Positions 1 through 5,772 of a stretch of 10,342 bases of DNA are shown piece by piece; within the stretch, counting starts at the first letter, position 1; each line of letters opens with the position of its first letter. Below the pieces are notes generated by a model, which made no database searches, had not been told where the DNA came from, and was given only the letters and a program-made list of their open reading frames with translations. This DNA comes from Bryobacteraceae bacterium (GTDB lineage Bacteria > Acidobacteriota > Terriglobia > Bryobacterales > Bryobacteraceae): assembly GCA_025929455.1 (NCBI GenBank), contig JAICMB010000073.1, positions 1 through 10,342 on the forward strand, in the 5' to 3' direction. The position numbers were made by a program, and so were the translations under genes.

Positions 1-632
1 GAACCGATATCGATGACGGCGACGCCGCGCCCGCGATCGTCCGGCAAAACCGAGGCGTACGCGGCCGCGACGGGTTCGTACAGCGTTTCTTCGACCGCGA
101 GGTGCGCCTGGTGTGCGGCGCCGATCAGTAGATCGTGTTCCTGCGAGGCGGCGGTGATGATGTAGACGTTGGCCTCGAGGCGCTTGCAGACGGAGCCGCG
201 CGGATGTCGGTAACCCGCGCGCCCGTTCAGCGTGAAATCCTGCGGCAGCAGTTGCAACATGCAGCGGTCGTCTTCGAGGCGCACGTTTGCGGCACGCTCG
301 ATGGCGTACTGAATGTCTTCCTGCGTGACTTCGCGCGGGCGGCCGAATTCGTATACCCCGCGGCTTTCATAACCGGCAATCCCGGAGCCGCCGACGCCGA
401 GCACCACGGCATCGATCTGCGTACGGCCTTCGGTTTCCGCCTGGTGCGCCGCGGCTTCCATGCACGCGGAGACGGCCGATTGATCCGCGATGCGGCCCTT
501 GCTCCAACCGATGGACTCGATTTCGCCGTGCCCACGGTAGTGCAGTTGGAGATCGTCGTCGAGTTCGACCACGGCGCAGCGCGTGCAGGTTGCGCCGGCA
601 TCGAGTCCGGCGGCAATGTGCGCTTTACTCAT
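1..632 (-). CDS. ftsA: Cell division protein FtsA, N-terminal 210 codons (cut by the left edge)
   Basis: FtsA is the actin-like ATPase that tethers FtsZ to the inner membrane and recruits later divisome proteins. The reading frame starts at an ATG (632-630) and stays open to the window edge, so the C-terminal half, including the membrane-targeting helix, is not visible. Seen in the translation: an actin-fold phosphate-1 strand near residues 6-15 (IAAGLDAGAT), the family segment 'SRGVYEF..REVTQEDI' followed by a helix, then 'LQLLPQDFTLNG', which matches the FtsA '(H)VLPQ(D/E)(Y/F)..DG' signature. The last visible residues, 'GVAVIDIG', form the start of the phosphate-2 motif. FtsQ lies just upstream on the same strand, which supports the assignment. 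A strong ribosome-binding site (GGAGGAGG, 5 bases before the ATG) fixes the start. The 144-base gap to ftsQ is filled with hairpin repeats. Confidence 0.93.
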   Translation of the reverse strand, partial: MSKAHIAAGLDAGATCTRCAVVELDDDLQLHYRGHGEIESIGWSKGRIADQSAVSACMEAAAHQAETEGRTQIDAVVLGVGGSGIAGYESRGVYEFGRPREVTQEDIQYAIERAANVRLEDDRCMLQLLPQDFTLNGRAGYRHPRGSVCKRLEANVYIITAASQEHDLLIGAAHQAHLAVEETLYEPVAAAYASVLPDDRGRGVAVIDIG

Positions 633-637
633 CCCCG

Positions 638-645
638 CCTCCTCC
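638..645 (-). promoter_or_regulatory. Shine-Dalgarno sequence of ftsA
   Basis: On the minus strand this reads GGAGGAGG and sits 5 bases before the ftsA ATG. It is the strongest ribosome-binding site in the window and decides the ftsA start. It also suggests that ftsA is initiated independently rather than only by coupling to ftsQ. Confidence 0.8.
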
Positions 646-651
646 CAGTAT

Positions 652-670
652 GGCAGGCAGTCTTGCTGCC
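652..670 (-). other. Small hairpin just upstream of the ftsA ribosome-binding site
   Basis: On the minus strand GGCAG and CTGCC form a perfect 5-bp stem. The stem is separated from the ftsA Shine-Dalgarno by only 6 bases. It lies between that site and the repeat element at 696-771, so the ftsA leader has several consecutive stems. A role in mRNA stability or translation of ftsA is possible, but this is inference. Confidence 0.35.
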
Positions 671-695
671 TTCCCATGCCCGGGTTGCAGCCGAA

Positions 696-771
696 GGTTG
701 CGGCTCCACTGCCGAGTGGGGCAGGCTATCAGCCTGCGGCGGGTTGCCAAGCCCGCCTCGTCCGCCGACGC
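696..771 (+). repeat. Tandem-hairpin intergenic repeat, copy B (between ftsQ and ftsA)
   Basis: This copy begins GGTTGCGGCTCC, the same 12 bases that open the copy at 5552. It also shares GTGGGGCAGG and CCTGCGGC with that copy and ends in CCTCGTC. It contains two clear stems: GCAGGCT/AGCCTGC with an ATC loop (721-737), and GGCGGG/CCCGCC (738-743 with 752-757). A partial duplicate of its first bases (GGGTTGCAGCC) sits just before it, near 682-692. Its orientation is plus, antisense to the fts genes. It takes up most of the ftsQ-ftsA gap. Confidence 0.8.
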
Positions 772-776
772 ACGCA

Positions 777-1598
777 TCAGTTTGCCTCCGAACGAACCGC
801 CGTAATGCGGTCATCCAGCCTTAGATCCAGCATCGTCGCGTTCGGCATCCGCCGATGAATATCCGGGTAGTTGTCCAGGAAACTTTGGACGCGCGCGCGA
901 AAATTGCGATCGCCCAACGTCAGAACGATAGCGCGGTCTTGCATTTGCTCCGTCACTTTCAGGTTGTCGAGGTCCTTCACGTCTACTTCGGAAACTTTGT
1001 TGGCCAGCGGACCGAGATCGGCAAGCATGTTCATCATCCGTCGCACGCGCACACCGCGCATCTGCTGCGGCTCGCCGGGCAGCACGCCGGTCACCACCGG
1101 CAGACGGAAAACCGCGCGCGGGGGCGGATCGAGAATCACGCCTTCGGCATCGATCAACATCCAGCGCGCGATCGCTTCGTTGTGCATTTCTAGGAACGCA
1201 ACCGGCTTCCGCTCTTCGATGCGGACGCGCACCTGATTGGGCCAGACGCGCGCGACGGTGGCGTCCTTCACCCACGGCACGCGCAGCAGTTGCGCGCGGC
1301 GCTTTGCAGGCGGGAACAGGTAGAGGCTGCGGCCGAAGTCCGCATCGAAGACGCGCAGGATGTGCGCGCGAGACGCGTAATGCTCACCTTCGACGTGCAG
1401 GTTGGGGCTCTCCTGCCCGTAGTCGGGCGGCCCCGGCACGATGAACCGCGCATCGCTCACCAGGAATTGCTGAAACTGCTCGGCCGCGTAAATAACGCCG
1501 CCCAGCAGAACACAGCTCGTCGCGATCCAGAACGTGTAGCGCACGGCGGTGACGAAGCCGCCGCGTCCGGCAGCGCCTTTCTTCTCAGAGCGTGCCAT
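777..1598 (-). CDS. ftsQ: Cell division protein FtsQ
   Basis: FtsQ (DivIB family) is a bitopic inner-membrane protein. Its periplasmic part binds FtsB/FtsL and links early and late divisome proteins. The 273-residue product has the expected layout: a short, basic cytoplasmic tail (residues 1-19), one transmembrane helix (about 20-38), a POTRA domain (about 66-132, containing 'LHVEGEHY', 'LLRVPWVKDATVARVWPNQV' and 'RIEERKPVAFLE'), and the beta domain beginning at 'WMLIDAEGVIL' (about 146-156). Length and order are normal for the family. The ATG lies 2 bases after the murC TAG, with an AAAGGA-like sequence inside the murC end, so translation is probably coupled. murB and ddl, which often sit between murC and ftsQ, are absent here. 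The identification rests on domain layout plus context, because FtsQ sequences diverge strongly. Confidence 0.92.
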   Translation of the reverse strand: MARSEKKGAAGRGGFVTAVRYTFWIATSCVLLGGVIYAAEQFQQFLVSDARFIVPGPPDYGQESPNLHVEGEHYASRAHILRVFDADFGRSLYLFPPAKRRAQLLRVPWVKDATVARVWPNQVRVRIEERKPVAFLEMHNEAIARWMLIDAEGVILDPPPRAVFRLPVVTGVLPGEPQQMRGVRVRRMMNMLADLGPLANKVSEVDVKDLDNLKVTEQMQDRAIVLTLGDRNFRARVQSFLDNYPDIHRRMPNATMLDLRLDDRITAVRSEAN

Positions 1599-1600
1599 CG

Positions 1601-3016
1601 CTACGCCCGCGTCCTTTCGTGGTCATGCCGCTTGCCCGGGGCGTGCTCGCGCAGCGCCTCCAGCAGGCGTTCGCCGGCCTGCCAGACATTTCCCGCGCCG
1701 AGCGTCAGGACCAGATCCTTTTTTCGAACGTTGCTCAGCACCGCTTCCACCGCGCGATCCAGCGTACCGCAGTATTCGACGCTGCGGTGGCCGAACTCGC
1801 GCATGCGCTGCACCAGCACTTCGCCGGTGACACCCGGGATCGGCTCCTCCGACGCGGCGTATACGTCGAGCACGTAGACGGCATCGGCCTGATGAAAGCT
1901 GCGCGCGAAATCGTCCATCAGCGCGCTGGTGCGCGTATAACGGTGCGGCTGGAAGATAGCGTGAATGCGCTCGAACTGGCACAGGCGTGCGGCGGCCAGG
2001 GTGGCGCGAATCTCGGTCGGGTGGTGGCCGTAGTCGTCGATGACCGTGACCCCGCGTGCCTCGCCGCGCAACTGGAAGCGGCGGTCGACGCCGGTGAAGT
2101 TGGCGAGGCCCTCGCGAATGTCGTGCAGCTTGAGATCGAGCTCCAGGCCGACGCCGATGGCCGCGGTGGCATTCAGCACGTTGTGATTGCCGGGCACGCG
2201 CACATGAAATTCGCCGAGGTCGCGCCCGCCGGCGTGCACGCGAAAGCGGCTCTCGAAATGCCCACAGGCGGCTTCGACAATGCGCAGGTCAGCCTGCGCG
2301 CTGCGGCCGTACGTGATCGTTCGCCGGTTCACGTGTGGCAGTATTTGCTGCACGTTTTCGTCGTCCAGGCACAAGATCGCGGCGCCGTAAAAGGGTAGTC
2401 GGTTCGCGAACTCGGTGAACGCAGCACGAATTTCCTCGATATCACGGTAGTGGTCGAGGTGCTCGCGATCGATGTTGGTGATGACGGCGAGAATAGGACT
2501 GAGCTTCAGAAACGAGCCGTCGCTCTCGTCGGACTCCACCACCATGAAATCGCTGCGTCCCACGCGCGCGTTAGACCCACCCATCGCGCGCACTTTGCCG
2601 CCGACCACCACCGTCGGATCGCAACCGGCAGTGCTAAGCACACTTGCGGTCATCGACGTAGTCGTGGTTTTGCCGTGGCTGCCGCCGATCGCAATGCCGA
2701 ACTTCAGGCGCATGAGTTCGGCCAGCAGCTCCCCGCGCGGGATCACCGGAATCTGCAGCCGCCGCGCTTCCACCACTTCGGGATTGGACGGCGAAACCGC
2801 CGAACTGACCACCACTGCCTTCGCGCCCGTGATGTTGCCCGCGTCATGCCCTTCGAAAATGCGCGCACCCAGCTTCGCCAAATGGTCGGTGGTGGGCGAC
2901 AGTTTCAGGTCGGACCCGCTGACGCTATAACCCAAATTCAGAAGCACCTCTGCGATGCCACTCATCCCGATACCGCCTATACCGGTGAAGTGGAGGTGCT
3001 GTTGCTTGAAAAACAC
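1601..3016 (-). CDS. murC: UDP-N-acetylmuramate--L-alanine ligase MurC
   Basis: MurC is the cytoplasmic ATP-dependent ligase that adds L-alanine to UDP-N-acetylmuramate, the first amino acid step of peptidoglycan precursor synthesis. The 471-residue protein has the usual family length and all three Mur ligase domains. The Rossmann-like N-terminal domain carries 'GIGGIGMSG' (12-20). The ATP-binding domain carries the P-loop 'GGSHGKTTT' (111-119), '[10 protein letters not shown]' (161-170) and '[10 protein letters not shown]' (181-190). The C-terminal domain follows 'PGNHNVLNA' (275-283) and 'FTGVDRRFQ' (307-315), with 'DDYGHHPTE' (327-335) and 'FQPHRYTRT' (355-363). The start is GTG (3016-3014), supported by GAGGT 4 bases upstream and by the N-terminal alignment to the glycine motif. 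No key residue appears to be missing. The gene leads the murC-ftsQ-ftsA run and probably has its own promoter. Confidence 0.97.
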   Translation of the reverse strand: MFFKQQHLHFTGIGGIGMSGIAEVLLNLGYSVSGSDLKLSPTTDHLAKLGARIFEGHDAGNITGAKAVVVSSAVSPSNPEVVEARRLQIPVIPRGELLAELMRLKFGIAIGGSHGKTTTTSMTASVLSTAGCDPTVVVGGKVRAMGGSNARVGRSDFMVVESDESDGSFLKLSPILAVITNIDREHLDHYRDIEEIRAAFTEFANRLPFYGAAILCLDDENVQQILPHVNRRTITYGRSAQADLRIVEAACGHFESRFRVHAGGRDLGEFHVRVPGNHNVLNATAAIGVGLELDLKLHDIREGLANFTGVDRRFQLRGEARGVTVIDDYGHHPTEIRATLAAARLCQFERIHAIFQPHRYTRTSALMDDFARSFHQADAVYVLDVYAASEEPIPGVTGEVLVQRMREFGHRSVEYCGTLDRAVEAVLSNVRKKDLVLTLGAGNVWQAGERLLEALREHAPGKRHDHERTRA

Positions 3017-3027
3017 TTTTACCTCGT

Positions 3028-3056
3028 ATTGTTTCGGCTTTCCTGAAGTAAGTCAA
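3028..3056 (-). promoter_or_regulatory. Candidate sigma70-type promoter of murC-ftsQ-ftsA
   Basis: On the minus strand a -35-like TTGACT (3056-3051) is followed by a 17-base spacer and a -10-like AACAAT (3033-3028). The predicted transcript start would fall almost on the murC Shine-Dalgarno (GAGGT at 3025-3021), giving a leader of only about 10 bases before the GTG. The -35 match is good, the -10 match moderate (4 of 6). Prediction by eye only. Confidence 0.42.
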
Positions 3057-3127
3057 TGCTGCGCCCGTTTTTTCGCAAACTATTTGGCGCGACAAAACGC
3101 ACAAGACCCGATCGCTGGCGCATTACC

Positions 3128-3172
3128 GAGCCGCGACCGTGAGGGAGCGGTACCTGCGGCCCGTTTTTCAAC
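3128..3172 (+). repeat. Composite intergenic repeat (copy E) at the end of the YfhO-family gene
   Basis: The left part, GAGCCGCGACCGTGAGGG plus AGCGGT (3128-3151), contains short inverted arms (CCGC/GCGG and ACCG/CGGT). I recall this motif as a common dispersed repeat in Acidobacteriota-type genomes, where it yields spurious 'DREGAV' peptides; this is unverified. The right part (3152-3172) matches the middle of copy C at 5678-5697 with one substitution and one inserted base (ACCTGCGGCC, then GTTTT.CAAC). The closing arm of that hairpin is missing. The repeat overlaps the YfhO-family stop codon (3170-3168). Confidence 0.6.
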
Positions 3173-5420
3173 TCCTTAGACGCCGCCGGTCGTACCAGAC
3201 AAGCGCAAAGGTGGCCAGGATCCCCGAAAACGTGAGCGCCGCGCCCGCGTACACCGAAGCGGGGCGGTAGGAAAACACCACCTCGTGCGCGCCCGCCGGA
3301 ACCAGCACGCCGCGCATCGCAATATTCACCTGCTGGATGTTCACGGCGCGGCCGTCGACCGCAGCTTTCCAGCCCGGGTAGAACGTATCCGAAAGCACAA
3401 CCATGCCGGAGCAGCCGAGGTTGGCGCGCAGGGCGACGCGCTCCGCCGCATAGCTCGCGACCGAAACCGTGTCTGTCGCGGTGCAGGCCGTGAGCGCCGG
3501 GGCGTGCGCGTCCAGGGTGATCGCTTTCGTGTGCAAGTCTTCGAAATGGTTGTTGACGAACCAGCGCTCCTCGTCGACATTTTTCAGATGCACGAGCTCG
3601 TGGACCGCCCAGGCCCGCGGGAACGTGCGCGGATTTTCGTACACCTTCATCCCGCTGGCGCCGGCAAACACCTCGCGCTGCTCCGGCGAGACCGGCGCCT
3701 TCGCAACCGTATAGCGCACCCCGTACAGCATGCGAGTGGGCCAGGCATAGAATTCTGTATCGAGGACATTCGTCGTGACGCTTGCGCCGAACGCTTTGAT
3801 CGCATCGAGGTCGTTGAAAGGAGCCCAGTTTTCGCCGAACTCCGCACCCTGCGCTTCGACGCGAAACGGCTTCGGCCGCGCGTTAAGCCAGTTGGCGATG
3901 TCGGGATTGCTGCGCACTTCCGTCAGCCAGTGACTGCGGGCGGCTTCGTTTCGCGGTGCGAACAGGTACTGACCGGTGTTGCCCAGTTCGATCACGACCA
4001 GCAGCGCGGCAAGCACCAGCGCGGACCTTCGCGTGAGGTTGCGCGTGCGCCAGGCGTGGAGCAGGGCAGCAATCAGCAGCGCGAGGAACGCGGACATCGC
4101 GATGCGGTCGTCCGTCTGCCATGCCATTTTGTTCGTGGCCATGCCGGTGAGGATGACCAACCAAGTGGCGACGCCGAAGCCGGCCGCAATGACAGCGGCG
4201 CGCCGCGGCCAAGGCGATGGCGCGGTCTCCGGTGCGTCGAACGCGTCAAGCCCAAACGCTACCAAGACCGACGCGCCCAGGCCCCAGATGATGGTGGCGA
4301 ACGACGGCGTGCGCGCTTTTTCGACCAGCGGGACCACCGAGTAGAGGAAGCCCTGAATGACATCGTTCTTCCCGAGCGCGTACAGCAACCCGCCGATCAT
4401 GATCGCGGCGAACAGCTTCACCATAGGATTGCGCCAGGCGAGCGCAATCGCCAGCAGTGCGAACGCGAGCGCGGCCACGCCGATGTAGGGGTCGGCGTTG
4501 TTATACATGCCCGGATAAACGACGGCCAGCAGCGAAATCGGGAACAGCGAATATTTGTCCTGAACGGTGTAGGGGACTTTCTGATTCCAGGTGAGAGGTT
4601 CGGCGGCTCCCACCCAGCGCTTGGCAAGGTGGCCGTATTCTTCGGCCGGGATGATCTGCAGCGAGCCGACCAGCAGCGTAATCGCGAAAGCAATCAGCGC
4701 CATACGCGCGATGCGCCAGTCCGGCCGGCCCGAGCGCAGGAAATAGTAGAGCAGGGTACCGCCCAGCGCGAGCGTAACGAATACCGGCACCTGGTGATGG
4801 CCGCTGAGCCAGCTTATGCCCCAGAACAGTCCGCATAGCGCAGCGCTCGCGAGCGGCCGGTACCCGCGCACGGCCCGCAGCGCAAACAAAAAGATGAGCG
4901 GCGCCCAGACCGCGCCATTGAGCATCTGCGGCCAACTGATGTTGCCGACATATGCCGCCAGCGCGAAGACGAGCCCCGCGATAAGCGAGGCGAAACGCGA
5001 CCGCCCGAGATCGCGGCACAGCAGATAACAGAACAGCGCCGACATGTAGTGGATGATCACGAAATACCACTGCAGCGCGCCCGGCATGATGTGGCCGTGC
5101 TTGCGCGGCATCAGCCACAGCAAATAGTTGAGGAAATACGCCGCGCCCGGCTGCGCCTGTCCGATCATGGGCTGCCCGGCCCATTGATGCGGGTCCCACA
5201 GCGGCGCGTGGCCTTGCTGCACCTGCCGCCCTTCTTCTTCGAACCACGGCAGCACCTGCTCCGTCAGATCCGGCCCCCACACCCAGTCGTATTGCTTCGT
5301 GAAGGTCAGCTTCCAATAAAAGCAAACAATGATGAGAGCAAGGGCCAGCGGCACCGTGAGTGCGCGCGGCCACGCCCAGCGAACGGGTGTATCGATGGGC
5401 TGGGGCTGTACTGCGGGCAT
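3168..5420 (-). CDS. YfhO-family polytopic membrane protein (glycosyltransferase-C-like)
   Basis: This 750-residue protein has about 13-15 predicted membrane helices: one near 20-38, a cluster from about 116 to 480, and a last one at 722-742 followed by a basic tail. Between them lies an extracytoplasmic domain of about 240 residues (about 482-720). The first loop has 'GPDLTEQVLPW' (49-59) and 'PLWDPHQWAGQP' (73-84), the acidic and aromatic loop typical of YfhO/GT-C-like proteins. The end carries the family signature 'SDTFYPGWKAAVDG' (677-690) and 'VPAGAHEVVFSYRP' (707-720). The Bacillus relative YfhO takes part in glycosylating a cell-wall polymer. Here the substrate and reaction are unknown, and a polyprenyl-phosphate-sugar-dependent transferase is only an inference. 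The ATG is preceded two codons earlier by an in-frame TAG, which fixes the start; only a weak purine-rich sequence precedes it. The gene is divergent from nadE, and murC follows after 151 bases. Confidence 0.85.
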   Translation of the reverse strand: MPAVQPQPIDTPVRWAWPRALTVPLALALIIVCFYWKLTFTKQYDWVWGPDLTEQVLPWFEEEGRQVQQGHAPLWDPHQWAGQPMIGQAQPGAAYFLNYLLWLMPRKHGHIMPGALQWYFVIIHYMSALFCYLLCRDLGRSRFASLIAGLVFALAAYVGNISWPQMLNGAVWAPLIFLFALRAVRGYRPLASAALCGLFWGISWLSGHHQVPVFVTLALGGTLLYYFLRSGRPDWRIARMALIAFAITLLVGSLQIIPAEEYGHLAKRWVGAAEPLTWNQKVPYTVQDKYSLFPISLLAVVYPGMYNNADPYIGVAALAFALLAIALAWRNPMVKLFAAIMIGGLLYALGKNDVIQGFLYSVVPLVEKARTPSFATIIWGLGASVLVAFGLDAFDAPETAPSPWPRRAAVIAAGFGVATWLVILTGMATNKMAWQTDDRIAMSAFLALLIAALLHAWRTRNLTRRSALVLAALLVVIELGNTGQYLFAPRNEAARSHWLTEVRSNPDIANWLNARPKPFRVEAQGAEFGENWAPFNDLDAIKAFGASVTTNVLDTEFYAWPTRMLYGVRYTVAKAPVSPEQREVFAGASGMKVYENPRTFPRAWAVHELVHLKNVDEERWFVNNHFEDLHTKAITLDAHAPALTACTATDTVSVASYAAERVALRANLGCSGMVVLSDTFYPGWKAAVDGRAVNIQQVNIAMRGVLVPAGAHEVVFSYRPASVYAGAALTFSGILATFALVWYDRRRLRS

Positions 5421-5551
5421 GCGCTACTCGTTCCAGAATATCGGCATTCGTACTCGACCGTATCAGATTCACCATAGAGCGCAGAATTTCCAGTGGGGCG
5501 GCCGGTCTCGCCGGCTGCCGGCGCCCGTCACTGAAATATGATCTACGCTTC

Positions 5552-5621
5552 GGTTGCGGCTCCGCTGCCCCGTGGGGCAGGTTGTCAACCTGCGGCCGAT
5601 TGTCAATCGGCCTCGTCACGA
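5552..5621 (+). repeat. Tandem-hairpin intergenic repeat, copy A
   Basis: This is the best-formed copy. Successive structures are GCGGC/GCTGC with a TCC loop (one G-T pair), CTGCCCC/GGGGCAG (5565-5571 with 5574-5580), GCAGGTT/AACCTGC around GTC (5577-5593) and GGCCGATT/AATCGGCC around GTC (5594-5612). The last two stems are perfect, adjacent and share the same loop. The second and third overlap at GCAG (5577-5580), so they exclude each other. It ends in CCTCGTC like copy B. Confidence 0.88.
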
Positions 5622-5641
5622 CTTGGCGGCATACCCTTGCG

Positions 5642-5712
5642 GGTTGCTGCTCCGCAGCTCTGCGTAGCAGGTCTTAAACCTGCGGCCGTTTTCCAACCGG
5701 CGCTTCGTCAGC
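5642..5712 (+). repeat. Tandem-hairpin intergenic repeat, copy C
   Basis: This diverged copy starts GGTTGCTGCTCCGC. It has GCTGC/GCAGC around TCC (5646-5658), GCAGGT/ACCTGC (5667-5672 with 5678-5683) and an imperfect GCCG-type stem at about 5684-5701. It keeps the shared core CCTGCGGC and ends CTTCGTC. It lies 20 bases after copy A in the same orientation and about 60 bases upstream of the nadE start. Confidence 0.75.
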
Positions 5713-5761
5713 ACACGCACGTGATCCGCCTCCATATGCCGTCCCGCCCGCCCCCTCCCGC

Positions 5762-5767
5762 TAAAAT
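5762..5767 (+). promoter_or_regulatory. nadE: Candidate -10 element directly before the nadE start
   Basis: TAAAAT lies 5 bases before the TTG start codon of nadE. There is no purine-rich ribosome-binding site between them; the preceding bases are C-rich. This layout is what one expects for a leaderless or near-leaderless transcript. No good -35 element is visible at 16-18 bases upstream, so the call is tentative. Confidence 0.35.
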
Positions 5768-5772
5768 ACGAT

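Larger units (their letters stand above)
5421..5772. other. Divergent intergenic region between the YfhO-family gene and nadE
   Basis: This is the longest non-coding stretch (352 bases). It should hold both outward-facing promoters. It contains two copies of the tandem-hairpin repeat (5552-5621 and 5642-5712). It also holds a pair of similar AT-richer blocks (5531-5547 and 5761-5777) that agree at 13 of 17 positions, all four differences being transitions. No RNA gene or convincing protein-coding frame is visible. A frame opening at the ATG at 5538 runs through the repeats and into nadE in another frame, and is best regarded as a shadow. Confidence 0.7.

Noticed and set aside
696..771. CRISPR-like array or short tandem repeat
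   Set aside because: The units are paired inverted repeats that differ in sequence. There are no regularly spaced identical repeats or unique spacers.
1592..2398. A 268-codon plus-strand frame opposite murC
   Set aside because: murC on the other strand has every family motif; this frame is its antisense shadow.
3285..4838. A 517-codon open frame on the plus strand, opposite the YfhO-family gene
   Set aside because: It lies wholly antisense to a gene with clear membrane segments and family motifs. Its translation is rich in R, H, E and Q without domains, as expected from the complement of high-GC third-position-biased code.
4501..5619. A 372-codon minus-strand frame overlapping the YfhO-family gene and extending into repeat copy A
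   Set aside because: Its first part is translated repeat sequence and the rest is a frame-shifted reading of the membrane protein, rich in A, R and G without hydrophobic periodicity.
5552..5712. Riboswitch (for example an NAD+-sensing leader) before nadE
   Set aside because: The structure consists of copies of an element that also occurs near ftsA and GH57, and no conserved ligand-binding core was recognised.
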